Part shown: positions 6,764-15,971 of the stretch, piece after piece
Layout: every line of letters starts with the position of its first letter
Numbering within the stretch: the first letter of the stretch is position 1
Assembly: GCA_947166135.1 (NCBI GenBank)
Contig: CAMVDB010000015.1
Location: forward strand, 1-35,031
Source of the DNA: an uncultured Clostridia bacterium
GTDB taxonomy: Bacteria > Bacillota > Clostridia > Oscillospirales > Acutalibacteraceae
Direction of reading: 5' to 3'
DNA length: 35,031 nucleotides
Made by a program: the position numbers and the translations under genes
Notes under the pieces: model-generated
What the model was told of the DNA's origin: nothing
What the model saw: only the letters and a program-made list of their open reading frames with translations
Databases searched by the model: none

Positions 6764-7324
6764 GGTGATCGCTTCTTCGATCTGCTGTGCGCCGTCGCCC
6801 TTAAGAGCTGAGAACGGATACAGCGCCACGCCCTCGAACTCCGAGAAAAGCTCGTTGAAAAAGTCAAGCTGCTTCTGATACTCGCCCTTATTGAGCTTGT
6901 CCGACTTGGTCATCACGATGATGAACGGGATGCCGCTGTCGTAGAGGAAGCGGATCATGTTCATATCGTCGGCGGAGGGCTTATGGCGCATATCGATGAT
7001 CTGCACCACCAGCGCGATCCTTCTGCCGGCGGCGAAGTAACCCTCGACCAGCTCAGCCCAGCGAAGCTTCTCGACCTTGCTGACCTTGGCGTAGCCGTAG
7101 CCCGGCAGATCGACGAGGTTGAACGAGCCGGCGTCAAAGAAGTTGATGGTCGCGGTTTTTCCGGGCTTTGAGCTGACGCGAGCGAGCGATTTTCGGTTGC
7201 ACAGCTTATTGATCAGCGAGGACTTGCCCACGTTGGAGCGACCCGAAAAGACCACGTCGGGGCGGTCATCCGGGCGCAGCTGAGAGCTAAGTCCCGCGGA
7301 ATAGGTAAATTCTACATTCAGCAT
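6749..7324 (-). CDS. engB: ribosome biogenesis GTP-binding protein EngB/YsxC
   Basis: This 191-residue TrmE-Era-EngA-EngB family GTPase takes part in assembly of the large ribosomal subunit. The G1 loop is SGRSNVGKSSL (near residue 27), G3 is DLPGYGYAKV, G4 is MTKSDKLN, and SALKGDG is the G5 region. GGAG lies 5 bases before the ATG. It follows lon, the order also found in Bacillus (lon-ysxC). The last four residues (Gly-Ser-Leu-Ser) and the TAA stop are written by the terminal repeat of the element at 6628-6763. The original C-terminus has therefore been replaced by repeat sequence, without loss of any GTPase motif. Confidence 0.93.
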   Translation of the reverse strand: MLNVEFTYSAGLSSQLRPDDRPDVVFSGRSNVGKSSLINKLCNRKSLARVSSKPGKTATINFFDAGSFNLVDLPGYGYAKVSKVEKLRWAELVEGYFAAGRRIALVVQIIDMRHKPSADDMNMIRFLYDSGIPFIIVMTKSDKLNKGEYQKQLDFFNELFSEFEGVALYPFSALKGDGAQQIEEAITGSLS

Positions 7325-7337
7325 AGGAACTCCGTTT

Positions 7338-7435
7338 CAGTTAGAAGTTAGGAGATAGGAGTGAGAAGTTATCGGCGGGACACCCGCACCCGAATGATAT
7401 GGGATTAAAAACTCCTAACTTCTCACTTCTCACTA
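7338..7435. repeat. heptamer-armed element with short core, copy F
   Basis: A GAAGTTA/GGAGATA heptamer arm (about 7340-7372) and its inverted partner (about 7409-7435) enclose a short core. The core retains the hairpin GGCGGG-ACA-CCCGC and the CACCCGAATGATAT stretch seen in copies A and B, but lacks the AAGCCTGACGGCTT hairpin. It looks like an internal deletion derivative. One edge lies one base from the lon stop codon; the other reaches the engB ribosome binding site. Confidence 0.75.
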
Positions 7436-7436
7436 A

Positions 7437-9842
7437 TTATGCGTTCGCCTCACGGCGTTTGTTGTCCTGTTTCATCGGCTTTTTGCGTGCGGAAGAAGTC
7501 TTTCTCGCGACAGCCTTCTCCTCCCCCGCGAGAGCTAATCTCAGCACCTCGTCGACGGTGGATACGGGATGATAGGTGATGTTCTCCCTGAGCTCGGGGT
7601 CGAACTCGGAAAGGTCGCGCTCATTCTCCTTAGGGATAATGACGTTGCGCACGCCCGCCTTATAAGCCGCCATGCTCTTCTCCTTCAAGCCGCCGATCGG
7701 GAGCACCCTGCCGCTGATGCTGATCTCGCCGGTCATGGCGAAGTCGGCACGCACGGGGATACCGGTCAGAGCGGAGCACAGCGCGGTGGCGATAGTCACG
7801 CCCGCGGAGGGGCCGTCCTTCGGAATCGCGCCCTCCAAGGCATGGATATGGATATCGTTGTTCTTATAGAAATCGGGGTCGATATGCCAGCGGTCACAGC
7901 GGGTACGGATCGCGGTAACAGCCGCCTTGGCGCTCTCCTGCATCACGTCGCCGAGAGAGCCGGTCAGCTCGAGCTTACCTGTACCGTGCATCACGACGCA
8001 TTCAAGCGGCAGGAGCGTACCGCCGACAGCGGTCCACGCCAGTCCGTTGACCATGCCGACCTCGTCCTTCTTCGCCGAGATATCGTCGAGATATTTCTTC
8101 ACGCCGAGGAAGGCGTCGAGGTTCTTATCGCTGACGCGCACAACGGCGTCGGGATCGGAGAGGATCGTGACAGCCGCCTTGCGCAGGATCGCGGAGAGCT
8201 CGCGCTCGAGGTTACGCACGCCCGCCTCGCGGGTATAGAAATCGATCACGGCATAGATCGCCTTGTCGGTCATGCGGAAGTTTTTCTTCCTGATCCCGCT
8301 GAGCTTCATCTGCTTCGGGAGCAGGTGTTCTTTGGCGATATGGAACTTCTCCACGCGGGTATAGGACGGCAGCTCAATGACGTCCATACGGTCGCGCAGC
8401 GGCGCGGGGATGGCGTCGGGATCGTTCGCCGTGGTAATGAACATCACGTCCGAAAGGTCGAACGGCAGGTCGATATAATGGTCGACGAAGGCGAAATTCT
8501 GCTCGCTGTCGAGCACCTCCAGCAGTGCGGAGGACGGATCGCCCTTGTAGTCGGCGGAGAGCTTATCCACCTCGTCGAGGATCAGTAAGGGATTGCGTGA
8601 GCCGCACTTGCGCAGGGCGTTGATGATACGTCCGGGCATCGAAGCAATATAGGTACGGCGGTGGCCGCGGATCTCAGCTTCATCACGCACGCCGCCCAGC
8701 GCGACGCGATAGCTCTTGCGTCCGATGGCGTCGCCGATCGAGGTCGCGATGGAGGTCTTACCGATACCGGGAGGACCCACCAGACAGATGATCTGTCCCT
8801 TCGACCGATCGCTGAGCTTACGTACGGCAAGCTGCTCGATGATGCGCTTCTTGACCTTATCCAGCCCGTAGTGGTCGCTGTCAAGCTGTTTTCTTACGGC
8901 TTCAAGGTCGATATTCTCCTCGGTCGCGGTATTCCACGGCAGCTCAAGGACGGTGTCTATGTAGGTCTCGATCACGCTGGATTCGTTCGTACCGATGGGC
9001 AGGCGCTCGAGGCGGGAGCACTCCTTGAGGAGCGCCTTCTCCACTTCCTCGGGCAGCTTTTGGTCGGCGATCTTCTTGCGCAGCTCGTCGATATCGTTGA
9101 ACTCGCCGTTCTCGCCCAGCTCGTCGCGGATGACGTTCATCTGCTCACGCAGGAAGTAGTCGCGCTGGCTCTGGTCGATGCGGGAGCGCGCCTTGTCCAT
9201 GATGTCCTGTTCGACGGTCATGATGAAGATCTCGTTCTGCATCGCGTCGATCAGCACCTCGAGACGGTCGGAGAGATCGACGGTCTCCAAGATGATCTGC
9301 TTGATCTCGGCATCGAGCATGACATTGGAGGCGACGTAGTCCGCCAGCTCCCCGGGCTCGCTCGCCATTCCGATCTTGAAGAGGATGTCGGGCGGCAGCT
9401 TCGGAGAGAGCTCCAAATACCGCTCGAAGGTCGCCTTCAGCGAACGCATGAGGGCGATATCGCGGGTGGTCAGCGTATGGTTACGCGCGTTGCCGTAAGG
9501 TTCTACGGCGGCGTAGAGGCAGCCGTCGTTCGGCACGCTCTCGATGATCGCCGCGCGCCACAGTCCCTCGACCACGACGCGGGAGGGCTTAGACTCCTCC
9601 TTGACGACCTGCTTGATACGGGCGACGACGCCGACCTTGTAAATATCGTCGATCGTCGGCTCGTTGACGCCGGGATCCATCTGGGCGGTAAGGAAGATCA
9701 GTTGATCGTTCTCGACCGCGAGATTGACGGCACGCTTGGAGCGCAGACGATTGACCTCAAAGTTCAGCATCATCTTCGGGAACATCACAACGCCCCGAAG
9801 CGGCAGAACCGGTAGATTCAAATTCGGATTAACTTCTTTCAT
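7437..9842 (-). CDS. lon: ATP-dependent Lon protease
   Basis: This is a full-length 801-residue LonA protease, a cytosolic AAA+ hexamer that degrades damaged and regulatory proteins. The N-terminal LON substrate domain begins at LPVLPLRGVVMFPKM. The ATPase carries the Walker A motif GPPGIGKTS and Walker B LLILDEVDK. The protease domain has catalytic Ser679 in PKDGPSAGVT and Lys722 in GGLKEK, the same numbering as in E. coli Lon. The last ~25 residues form a Lys/Arg-rich tail that most Lon proteins lack or have only in short form. AAAGGAG lies 4 bases before the ATG. The gene follows clpX after a gap of 278 bp holding a hairpin and a MITE-like repeat, so it may also be transcribed separately. 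Confidence 0.97.
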   Translation of the reverse strand: MKEVNPNLNLPVLPLRGVVMFPKMMLNFEVNRLRSKRAVNLAVENDQLIFLTAQMDPGVNEPTIDDIYKVGVVARIKQVVKEESKPSRVVVEGLWRAAIIESVPNDGCLYAAVEPYGNARNHTLTTRDIALMRSLKATFERYLELSPKLPPDILFKIGMASEPGELADYVASNVMLDAEIKQIILETVDLSDRLEVLIDAMQNEIFIMTVEQDIMDKARSRIDQSQRDYFLREQMNVIRDELGENGEFNDIDELRKKIADQKLPEEVEKALLKECSRLERLPIGTNESSVIETYIDTVLELPWNTATEENIDLEAVRKQLDSDHYGLDKVKKRIIEQLAVRKLSDRSKGQIICLVGPPGIGKTSIATSIGDAIGRKSYRVALGGVRDEAEIRGHRRTYIASMPGRIINALRKCGSRNPLLILDEVDKLSADYKGDPSSALLEVLDSEQNFAFVDHYIDLPFDLSDVMFITTANDPDAIPAPLRDRMDVIELPSYTRVEKFHIAKEHLLPKQMKLSGIRKKNFRMTDKAIYAVIDFYTREAGVRNLERELSAILRKAAVTILSDPDAVVRVSDKNLDAFLGVKKYLDDISAKKDEVGMVNGLAWTAVGGTLLPLECVVMHGTGKLELTGSLGDVMQESAKAAVTAIRTRCDRWHIDPDFYKNNDIHIHALEGAIPKDGPSAGVTIATALCSALTGIPVRADFAMTGEISISGRVLPIGGLKEKSMAAYKAGVRNVIIPKENERDLSEFDPELRENITYHPVSTVDEVLRLALAGEEKAVARKTSSARKKPMKQDNKRREANA

Positions 9843-9919
9843 AATTCTCCTTTGGAATTATAGTGGATAATTTACGCGAAATGCCTTGACACCCCGTTCG
9901 ACGCAGGAAAAGCCCATCC

Positions 9920-10029
9920 GTAGGGGCGGTCATTGACCGCCCGCAGAATGACGGGCGTTATAACCATCGAAAACGTAAGATAGGATATACAAAGCACCAC
10001 GATGGCGGGCGACCAGTGGTCGCCCCTAC
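9920..10029. repeat. 110-bp inverted-terminal repeat element, second copy (GTAGGGGCGG family)
   Basis: The terminal sequences match the element at 5085-5193: GTAGGGGCGGTCATTGACCG at one end and inverted GTAGGGGCGACCACTGGTCG at the other. The middle shares a GATATC/AACGTC-type stretch but has diverged. It lies in the lon-clpX gap without touching either gene. Confidence 0.8.
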
Positions 10030-10060
10030 GATTAGCCCCCATAGCATATAAAATCAGCAT

Positions 10061-10088
10061 AAGGCTGTATGCGTTTACATACAGCCTT
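10061..10088 (-). terminator. hairpin behind clpX, possible weak terminator
   Basis: AAGGCTGTATG and CATACAGCCTT form a perfect 11-bp stem with a 6-base loop, 33 bases behind the clpX stop. On the minus strand the sequence after the stem is ATGCTGATTTTAT, so the T-tract is poor and displaced. It could reduce read-through into lon or protect the clpX mRNA end. Confidence 0.5.
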
Positions 10089-10120
10089 AATATGCAATTC
10101 GGGTTCAGTTACAGACAGAC

Positions 10121-11419
10121 TCAGGATGCACGTGTTTTGCTCCCGACGTCATTGTCGTGAGCCGCCGGAAAGGCGGAATCGTCGCGGAAGATCTGCGGCT
10201 CGTCGCCGTTCTCTACCACGCCGCGGGTGATGATGATCTTGCGGATGGAGTCATCCGAGGGGGTCTCAAACATCAGATCGGTCAGGAGTCCCTCGATGAT
10301 GCCGCGCAGTCCGCGGGCGCCGGTGTTCTGCTCCTTTGCGGTTTTCGCGATGGCATACAGCGCCTCTTTCTCAAAGAGCAGCTCGACGTTATCGAGCTTG
10401 AACAGGTGCTTATACTGGGCGATGACCGAGTTCTTCGGCTCCGTCAGCACGCGCACCATGTCGTCCTCGGAGAGGTCGGACAGCGCCGCGATGACCGGCA
10501 GTCGTCCGATCAGCTCGGGGATGATACCGAACTTGATCAGGTCGTGACCGGTGACACGCTTCATCCAGTCGCGCTCGAGCTCCTCATTCGTCGCGGAGAC
10601 GTCCGCCTCGAAGCCGAGCACGGAGGAGCCGAGGCGCTTCTTGACGACCTTATCCAGACCGTCGAACGCGCCGGCACATATAAACAGGATGTTCTTGGTG
10701 TCGATCTGTAAAAATTCCTGCTGAGGGTGCTTTCTGCCGCCCTGAGGGGGGACGTTCGCCACGGTACCCTCAACGATCTTCAAAAGAGCCTGCTGAACGC
10801 CCTCGCCGCTGACGTCGCGGGTGATGGAGGGGTTCTCGGACTTGCGGGCGATCTTATCGATCTCGTCGATATAGATGATGCCGCGCTCCGCCTTCTCGAT
10901 ATCATAGTCGGCAGCCTGTATCAGCTTGAGCAGGATGTTCTCAACGTCCTCGCCGACGTAACCCGCCTCGGTGAGGGTGGTCGCGTCCGCGATAGCGAAG
11001 GGCACGTCGAGCGCCTTCGCGAGCGTCTGGGCGAGCAGGGTCTTTCCTACGCCGGTAGGTCCGAGCATCAGCACGTTGGACTTCTGGAACTCGATGTTCT
11101 CGTCGCGCTTGAAAACGCGCTTGTAGTGGTTGTACACCGCTACGGCGAGGGTCTTCTTCGCGTTGTCCTGACCGATGACGTACTCGTCGAGGATCGCCTT
11201 GATCTCAGCGGGCTTGAGGAGATGATCGTTCTTAGGCGCTGTGAATTCCTCCGTCACATCGGGGGTATTGTACTCGCCGTCCTCGAGGATCGACATGCAC
11301 AGATCGACGCACTGGTCGCAGATATACACGCCGTTGCCGGCGATCAGCCGCCCGACCATCTCCTGCGGCTTACCGCAGAAGGAACAGTAGACGCTGTCAT
11401 TTTGCTTCTTTCCTGCCAT
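10121..11419 (-). CDS. clpX: ClpX, ATP-dependent unfoldase of the ClpXP protease
   Basis: The 432-residue AAA+ protein recognises, unfolds and feeds substrates to ClpP. The N-terminal zinc domain is visible as CSFCGKPQ...[10 protein letters not shown] (residues about 13-43). Walker A is [12 protein letters not shown], Walker B is [11 protein letters not shown], and the sensor region includes GARGLRGI. The ClpP-contacting loop appears as the segment around LGFEAD. AAGGAG lies 8 bases before the ATG. It follows clpP after 108 bp that contain half of a repeat element. The order tig-clpP-clpX-lon is the conserved bacterial arrangement. Confidence 0.97.
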   Translation of the reverse strand: MAGKKQNDSVYCSFCGKPQEMVGRLIAGNGVYICDQCVDLCMSILEDGEYNTPDVTEEFTAPKNDHLLKPAEIKAILDEYVIGQDNAKKTLAVAVYNHYKRVFKRDENIEFQKSNVLMLGPTGVGKTLLAQTLAKALDVPFAIADATTLTEAGYVGEDVENILLKLIQAADYDIEKAERGIIYIDEIDKIARKSENPSITRDVSGEGVQQALLKIVEGTVANVPPQGGRKHPQQEFLQIDTKNILFICAGAFDGLDKVVKKRLGSSVLGFEADVSATNEELERDWMKRVTGHDLIKFGIIPELIGRLPVIAALSDLSEDDMVRVLTEPKNSVIAQYKHLFKLDNVELLFEKEALYAIAKTAKEQNTGARGLRGIIEGLLTDLMFETPSDDSIRKIIITRGVVENGDEPQIFRDDSAFPAAHDNDVGSKTRAS

Positions 11420-11470
11420 AACTTCTCTCCTTGGATGCTTTATGGTTGGTCGCTTCGCTCTATCTAAACA

Positions 11471-11519
11471 ATCCCTCAGTCGCCTTAGCGGCGACAGCTC
11501 CCTTTACCAAAGGGAGCCT
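11471..11519. repeat. half copy of the CTCCCTTTCCTAAGGGAG-family repeat
   Basis: The segment holds CCCTCAG, the hairpin GTCGCC-TTAG-CGGCGAC, and CTCCCTTTACCAAAGGGAGCC. It corresponds to the right end of the element at 6628-6763. On the minus strand it starts 9 bases behind the clpP stop. The two stable hairpins may act as an mRNA 3' barrier between clpP and clpX. Confidence 0.65.
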
Positions 11520-11527
11520 AATAGGAA

Positions 11528-12109
11528 TTATCTATGCTCGATCACCTTGTCGATCAGGCCGTACTCCAACGCCTGCTGCGCGGTCATGAAGTTGTCGCGC
11601 TCGGTGTCCGCCTTGATGACGTCGAGGGGCTGACCGGTGTTCTTAGCGAGGATCTCGTTGAGCTTCTGCTTGGTGTGCAGGATATGCTTGGTGTGGATCT
11701 CGATATCGGTCGCCTGACCCTGAGCGCCGCCGGAGGGCTGGTGGATCATGATGTCGGCGTTCGGCAGGGCGTAGCGCTTGCCCTTGGTGCCTGCCGCGAG
11801 CAGGAACGCGCCCATAGACGCCGCCATGCCCATGCAGATGGTGGAAACGTCGCACTTGATATACTGCATGGTGTCATAGATCGCCATGCCGTCGGTCACG
11901 GAGCCGCCGGGAGAGTTGATATACAGGCTGATATCCTTGTTGGGATCCTGACCCTCCAAGAACAGCAGCTGGGCTACGACCAGGCTCGCGGTAGTCGCGT
12001 TGACCTCTTCGTTGAGCATGATGATTCTATCGTTCAGGAGGCGGGAGAAAATATCGTAGGAGCGTTCGCCTCGGCTGGTTTGTTCTACTACATAAGGTAC
12101 TAATGCCAT
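11528..12109 (-). CDS. clpP: ClpP, ATP-dependent Clp protease proteolytic subunit
   Basis: ClpP forms the tetradecameric serine protease chamber used by ClpX and ClpC. With the start at 12109 the protein has 193 residues. The catalytic triad falls at Ser98 (GMAASMGA), His123 (MIHQPSGG) and the Asp in [10 protein letters not shown], as in the family. SPGGSVTDG forms the oxyanion region. The ATG at 12109 is chosen because AAAGGA (12118-12123) lies 8 bases upstream; the ATG at 12118 overlaps that site. [11 protein letters not shown] is also the canonical mature start. A TATAAT-like box at 12130-12135 could give a private promoter, but no -35 box fits. No CtsR heptad site is visible. Confidence 0.97.
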   Translation of the reverse strand: MALVPYVVEQTSRGERSYDIFSRLLNDRIIMLNEEVNATTASLVVAQLLFLEGQDPNKDISLYINSPGGSVTDGMAIYDTMQYIKCDVSTICMGMAASMGAFLLAAGTKGKRYALPNADIMIHQPSGGAQGQATDIEIHTKHILHTKQKLNEILAKNTGQPLDVIKADTERDNFMTAQQALEYGLIDKVIEHR

Positions 12110-12197
12110 ATTGATCATCCTTTCGCAGTATTATAGTATGATACAAAAATGTGAATTTATTAATATGTGAGATTGCGATACAGGCGGTAAATCAATT

Positions 12198-12250
12198 GAG
12201 ATTGCCGCGCCGGGACTGAGTCCCTCCTCGCAGCGACGCGGTTACGGCAA
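12198..12250. repeat. fragment of the GTCATTGCGAGG-family repeat
   Basis: GAGATTGCCGCGCC and CTCCTCGCAGCGACG match the right half of the elements at 20616-20842 and 22462-22581, with the usual end CCTCGCAATGAC degenerated. The fragment ends 13 bases behind the tig stop and fills much of the tig-clpP gap. Confidence 0.5.
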
Positions 12251-12263
12251 CGCAGTCGGACTC

Positions 12264-13541
12264 TTACTTGATGACCGCGTTCTCCTTGACGAGATCCATC
12301 GCCTTCTGTACGCCCAGATCGGCGGTGATACCGGACTCGGGAATGATCTCCTTGACCTTCTCAACGTCCATTTTATAGATCTCAGCCATCTTGCCGTACT
12401 CCGCCTCGATATCCTCAGCGGTAGGCTGAATGTTCTCAAGCTTCGCGATCTTCTCGAGCGCTAAGCGCATCTTGACGCGGCGGGAAGCCTCGGGCTTATA
12501 CATCTCGTGGATGGACTCGGAGTTCATGCCGGTGTACTTCATATAGGTGTCGAGGTCCATGCCCTGCTGGCGCAGACGCATATCCATCTCGCGGAGCATC
12601 TGGTTCGCTTCGTTGTCAAACATCTGCTCGGGGATGTCGCCCTCGATCTTCTCGATGATGGCGTTGGTCAGCTTGTCGTCGAGATCGCGCTCGGACTCAC
12701 CGTCGAGGCGCTTCTGGATCTGCTCCTTGAGCTCGTCGCGGTACTCGGCAACGGTATCCTTCTCGGAGACGTCCTTGACAAAATCGTCGTCGACCTCGGG
12801 CAGCTCCTTGCACTTGATCTCATGGAGCTTGATCTTGAACTGAGCGTCCTTACCCGCGAGCTTCTCGGACTGGTACTCCTCGGGGAACTTTACGTCGATG
12901 GTGAACTCCTCGCCGGTGCTGTGACCCACGAGCTGCTCCTCAAAGCCGGGGATGAAGTTGCCGGAGCCCAGCTCGAGGTTATAGTTCTCAGCCTTGCCGC
13001 CGTCGAAAGCCTCGCCGTCGCAGAAGCCCTCGAAGTCGATGACGACGGTGTCGCCGGTCTCAGCGGCACGATCCTCAACGGTGACCATACGGCTGTTGCG
13101 GTCGCGTACGCGGTCGAGCTCCTCGTCGATCATCTCCTCGGTGACCTCGGTAGAGAGCTTCTCGACCTCGATGCCCTTGTAGTCCTTGATATCGATCTCG
13201 GGCTCGGCGATCACGGTCGCCTTGAAGGTGAAGCCTTCCTTAGAGACCTCGGTAGCCTCGAGAGCGGTCACGGTAACGACCTTGATGTCGGCAGCCTTGC
13301 AGGCGTCGTCGAGCGCCTCGGGATAGCACTCCTGCATCGCGTCGTCATAGAACATCTCCTCGCCGTACATCTTCTCGATGATGGCGCGGGGCGCCTTGCC
13401 CTTACGGAAGCCGGGAACCTGGATCTTCTTGGATTCCTTCTTGAAAATCTTATCGACAGCCGCCATGAAGGTCGCGCCGTCTACGGTTACTTCTACCTCA
13501 TAAGTATTGGACTCTTTCAGAGTGGATGATTTTAAAGCCAT
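12264..13541 (-). CDS. tig: trigger factor, ribosome-associated chaperone and prolyl isomerase
   Basis: Trigger factor binds near the ribosomal exit tunnel and shields nascent chains. The 425-residue protein has the N-terminal ribosome-binding domain with the signature GFRKGKAPRAIIEKMYG (about 45-61). An FKBP-type isomerase domain follows (about 150-245, including GDTVVIDFEGFCDG and FIPGFEEQLVGH), and then a long helical C-terminal chaperone domain. Length is typical. AGGAGG lies 8 bases before the ATG. It is the first gene of the tig-clpP-clpX-lon-engB run. Confidence 0.96.
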   Translation of the reverse strand: MALKSSTLKESNTYEVEVTVDGATFMAAVDKIFKKESKKIQVPGFRKGKAPRAIIEKMYGEEMFYDDAMQECYPEALDDACKAADIKVVTVTALEATEVSKEGFTFKATVIAEPEIDIKDYKGIEVEKLSTEVTEEMIDEELDRVRDRNSRMVTVEDRAAETGDTVVIDFEGFCDGEAFDGGKAENYNLELGSGNFIPGFEEQLVGHSTGEEFTIDVKFPEEYQSEKLAGKDAQFKIKLHEIKCKELPEVDDDFVKDVSEKDTVAEYRDELKEQIQKRLDGESERDLDDKLTNAIIEKIEGDIPEQMFDNEANQMLREMDMRLRQQGMDLDTYMKYTGMNSESIHEMYKPEASRRVKMRLALEKIAKLENIQPTAEDIEAEYGKMAEIYKMDVEKVKEIIPESGITADLGVQKAMDLVKENAVIK

Positions 13542-13577
13542 TTCATATTCCTCCTAATGATCTTCAAATTAGTTAAT

Positions 13578-13586
13578 AATATAACA
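13578..13586 (-). promoter_or_regulatory. tig: possible extended -10 promoter of tig
   Basis: The AT-rich 13542-13632 gap contains TGTTATATT on the minus strand (13586-13578), an extended -10 motif. No good -35 box lies 16-18 bases upstream. The position, about 37-45 bases before the ATG, is suitable for the operon promoter. Confidence 0.35.
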
Positions 13587-13632
13587 TACATCGTAAAAAA
13601 ATACTATGTATAATTTGTAAAAAGTTTGGCGT

Positions 13633-14325
13633 TTATCGCACTAAAATAGGGGTAAATCGCGTAAAATCGCACGCGATCAGGTGGAAATTGATCCCCCGGT
13701 ACATGCCGGTGACGGCGTTCTGATGGGTTCGCTCGCCGTGCAGATGACCGTACCAGCACTCCTTGATGCCCAGATCCAGCAGCGCCTGCATGATCTCCTC
13801 ACACTCAACGTCGCCGTAAACGGGCGGGTAATGCAGAAAGGCGATCGGGGTGGTATCGCTGAGCTTCTTCGCGGCGTCATAGGACATCTTTAGGCGGCCG
13901 ATCTCACGGTTGATGACCTTCATATCGTGTTCGCCCTCTTTGTCGTAGTACCAGCCGCGCGTACCGCAGACGGTACGTCCCTCGATCTCATACGAATTGT
14001 TGAACAGCACCTGCATAGAGTCGAAGCCGTTTTTGAAGAGATACTCGTCGATCTTCTTCTTCGTCTGCCACCAGTAATCGTGGTTGCCTTTTAGCAGGAG
14101 TTTTTTACCCGGCAGAGAGTGGATGAACGAGAAATCCTCATAGCACTCCTCCAGCTTCATCGCCCACGAGATATCTCCCGCGATAACAACGGTATCGTTG
14201 TCGGTAACGAGGTGCTCCCAGTTCGTTTTCAGCCGCTCGACGTAATCCGACCAGCCGCGGAACACATCCATCGGTTTATCGGTACCGAGCGAGAGGTGCA
14301 GATCCGCTATCGCGAACAGGCTCAT
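13633..14325 (-). CDS. metallophosphoesterase of unknown substrate
   Basis: The 230-residue protein is a calcineurin-like metallophosphoesterase. All metal-binding motifs are visible in order: ADLHLS (DxH, residue ~7), IAGDISW (GD), LKGNHDYWW (GNHD), HYPP and YGHLHG (GHxH). These bind two metal ions for phosphoester hydrolysis. No signal peptide is present, so it is cytosolic. Its ATG overlaps the thrC stop by four bases (ATGA), so it is translated by coupling to thrC. The substrate cannot be told from sequence; cyclic nucleotides, phospholipids or phosphoproteins are all possible in the family. Confidence 0.88.
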   Translation of the reverse strand: MSLFAIADLHLSLGTDKPMDVFRGWSDYVERLKTNWEHLVTDNDTVVIAGDISWAMKLEECYEDFSFIHSLPGKKLLLKGNHDYWWQTKKKIDEYLFKNGFDSMQVLFNNSYEIEGRTVCGTRGWYYDKEGEHDMKVINREIGRLKMSYDAAKKLSDTTPIAFLHYPPVYGDVECEEIMQALLDLGIKECWYGHLHGERTHQNAVTGMYRGINFHLIACDFTRFTPILVR

Positions 14326-15830
14326 GCTTCAATACCCAGCGCGCGGAGCACCACGCCCTGCATATCCTCCTTGTCGGTCACGTCGCCGAAGCGGGCGGTC
14401 TTGCCCTTAAGGGACGCCAGGGGAGCGGGTACCTCGGCAGCGGTGATCTCATGCAGCCGATCTACCATGTCGAACTCGCTCTCGGGCATCTCGCCCTTAT
14501 CAAGCGCGCCGAGGACAGCCCTGGAGAACTTGTAGGGGCTCGCGGTAGAGGCGATCACCACGGGGGTGTTGTCGCCGGTCTCGCGGATATAAGCGTCACA
14601 GACGGATACAGCGACCGCCGTATGCGTATCGCAGAGATAGTTCTGCTGCTCGAAGAGGTCGTGGATGGTCGCGTGAGTCGCGTCCTCGTCGGCGTAGCCG
14701 CCCCAGAACAGCGCTTGGATCTTCGTCTTGATGCTGTCGCTGACCTCGTACCGACCCTCGCTCTTCAAAGCGTCCATATAGCCCTTGGTCTCGGCGTCGT
14801 TGTTGCCCGAGAGGGTATACAGCAGACGCTCGAGGTTCGAGGATACGAGAATATCCATCGAGGGTGATACGGTGGTGTAGAAGTCGCGGTTCTTATTGTA
14901 AACACCGGTACGGATGAAGTCGGTGAGCACGTTATTGGAGTTGGACGCGCATATAAAGCGGTTGACGGGCAAGCCCATCTCATACGCGTAGTAAGCGGCG
15001 AGGATATTGCCGAAGTTGCCGGTCGGTACGGTGATATTGATCTTCTCACCGAAATCGACCTTGCCCATATTCACCATGTCGCAGTAAGCGGAGATATAGT
15101 AGACGATCTGCGGCAGGAGACGACCCCAGTTGATGGAGTTCGCCGACGAAAACATCATGTTGTGCTCATCGAGGATCTGCGCTGTCGCGGGATCGGTAAA
15201 GATCCTCTTGACCGCGGTCTGCGCGTCATCGAAGTTACCGCGGATGGCGCAGACATAGACGTTGTCGCCCTGCTGGGTATTCATCTGGTGCTTCTGCATC
15301 GCGGACACGCCGTCCACGGGATAGAACACGATGATCTTGGTATGCTCGACGTCCCTGAAGCCCTCGAGCGCCGCCTTACCGGTATCACCGGAGGTCGCTA
15401 CGAGGATGACCGCGTCCTTACCGCCGCCGACCTTCTTCAGCGACTTCGTGAGGAAATGCGGCAGGATCTGTAATGCCATATCCTTGAAGGCGCAGGTCGG
15501 GCCGTGCCACAGCTCCAGAAGATTCAGCTCGGCGCCGTTGTAGTTCACCGGAGCGAGAGGCGCGGGGTTTTCGGAGCCGAACTTATCAACCGTATAAGCG
15601 CTGTCGACGCATTCGGCGATCTCCTCCTGTGTAAAGTCGGTGAGGTATTTCGAGATGATCAGCTTCGCCCTGTCCCGATAGGACATTCTGAGCATTCCTT
15701 TCAGTTCGTCTGCGGTGATCTGCGGGAAGCTCTCGGGCACGAATAATCCGCCGTCCTGAGAGATGCCCTGGGCGATCGCCTGAGCGGACAAGACGGATTT
15801 ACTCTTATCCTGAGTAGAGTTATAATACAT
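14322..15830 (-). CDS. thrC: threonine synthase
   Basis: ThrC converts O-phosphohomoserine to threonine and phosphate using PLP. The 502 residues match the long (E. coli/fungal) class. The PLP lysine is Lys116 in HGPTCAFKDMALQ, and ATSGDTGKAALEGF binds the phosphate. SVCDAYIRETGDNTPVVIASTASPYKFSRAVL is the typical C-terminal region. AGGAGG lies 6-7 bases before the ATG. A promoter lies directly upstream, and the metallophosphoesterase follows with a four-base overlap. Confidence 0.95.
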   Translation of the reverse strand: MYYNSTQDKSKSVLSAQAIAQGISQDGGLFVPESFPQITADELKGMLRMSYRDRAKLIISKYLTDFTQEEIAECVDSAYTVDKFGSENPAPLAPVNYNGAELNLLELWHGPTCAFKDMALQILPHFLTKSLKKVGGGKDAVILVATSGDTGKAALEGFRDVEHTKIIVFYPVDGVSAMQKHQMNTQQGDNVYVCAIRGNFDDAQTAVKRIFTDPATAQILDEHNMMFSSANSINWGRLLPQIVYYISAYCDMVNMGKVDFGEKINITVPTGNFGNILAAYYAYEMGLPVNRFICASNSNNVLTDFIRTGVYNKNRDFYTTVSPSMDILVSSNLERLLYTLSGNNDAETKGYMDALKSEGRYEVSDSIKTKIQALFWGGYADEDATHATIHDLFEQQNYLCDTHTAVAVSVCDAYIRETGDNTPVVIASTASPYKFSRAVLGALDKGEMPESEFDMVDRLHEITAAEVPAPLASLKGKTARFGDVTDKEDMQGVVLRALGIEA

Positions 15831-15861
15831 AAAGACCCTCCTAACCCATTATATTCATCTT

Positions 15862-15890
15862 ATCATAACATAAAATGCGCGTTTAAGCAA
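15862..15890 (-). promoter_or_regulatory. thrC: promoter of thrC
   Basis: On the minus strand TTGCTT (15890-15885) and TATGAT (15867-15862) are separated by 17 bases. It lies between the terminator at 15903-15945 and the thrC ATG, so thrC is transcribed independently of the upstream rplS-yraN cluster. A second TATAAT-like box lies about 13 bases downstream. Confidence 0.6.
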
Positions 15891-15902
15891 TAGGTAAAGG
15901 CA

Positions 15903-15945
15903 CAAAAAAGCCGCTGTTTCAGCCGGATTTTCAGCTAAAACAGCG
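15903..15945 (-). terminator. intrinsic terminator ending the rplS-to-yraN cluster
   Basis: CGCTGTTTTAGC and GCTGAAACAGCG form a 12-bp stem with one G-U pair, followed by GGCTTTTTTG on the minus strand. It lies behind repeat element D and just before the thrC promoter. Confidence 0.85.
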
Positions 15946-15971
15946 ATTTGATAAGATGAACGGCGAATAGA

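Noticed and set aside
8661..9815. Long plus-strand open frames opposite lon, ileS, mutL and similar genes
   Set aside because: They mirror strongly supported minus-strand genes, lack ribosome binding sites, and have no recognisable domains. They are an effect of GC-rich codon use.
9857..9862. TATAAT box just upstream of lon
   Set aside because: No -35 box lies at a usable distance, and the implied start would be about 8 bases from the ATG, inside the ribosome binding site.
12130..12135. TATAAT box upstream of clpP as a private promoter
   Set aside because: There is no fitting -35 box, and the implied start falls on the ribosome binding site. A CtsR site was looked for and not found.
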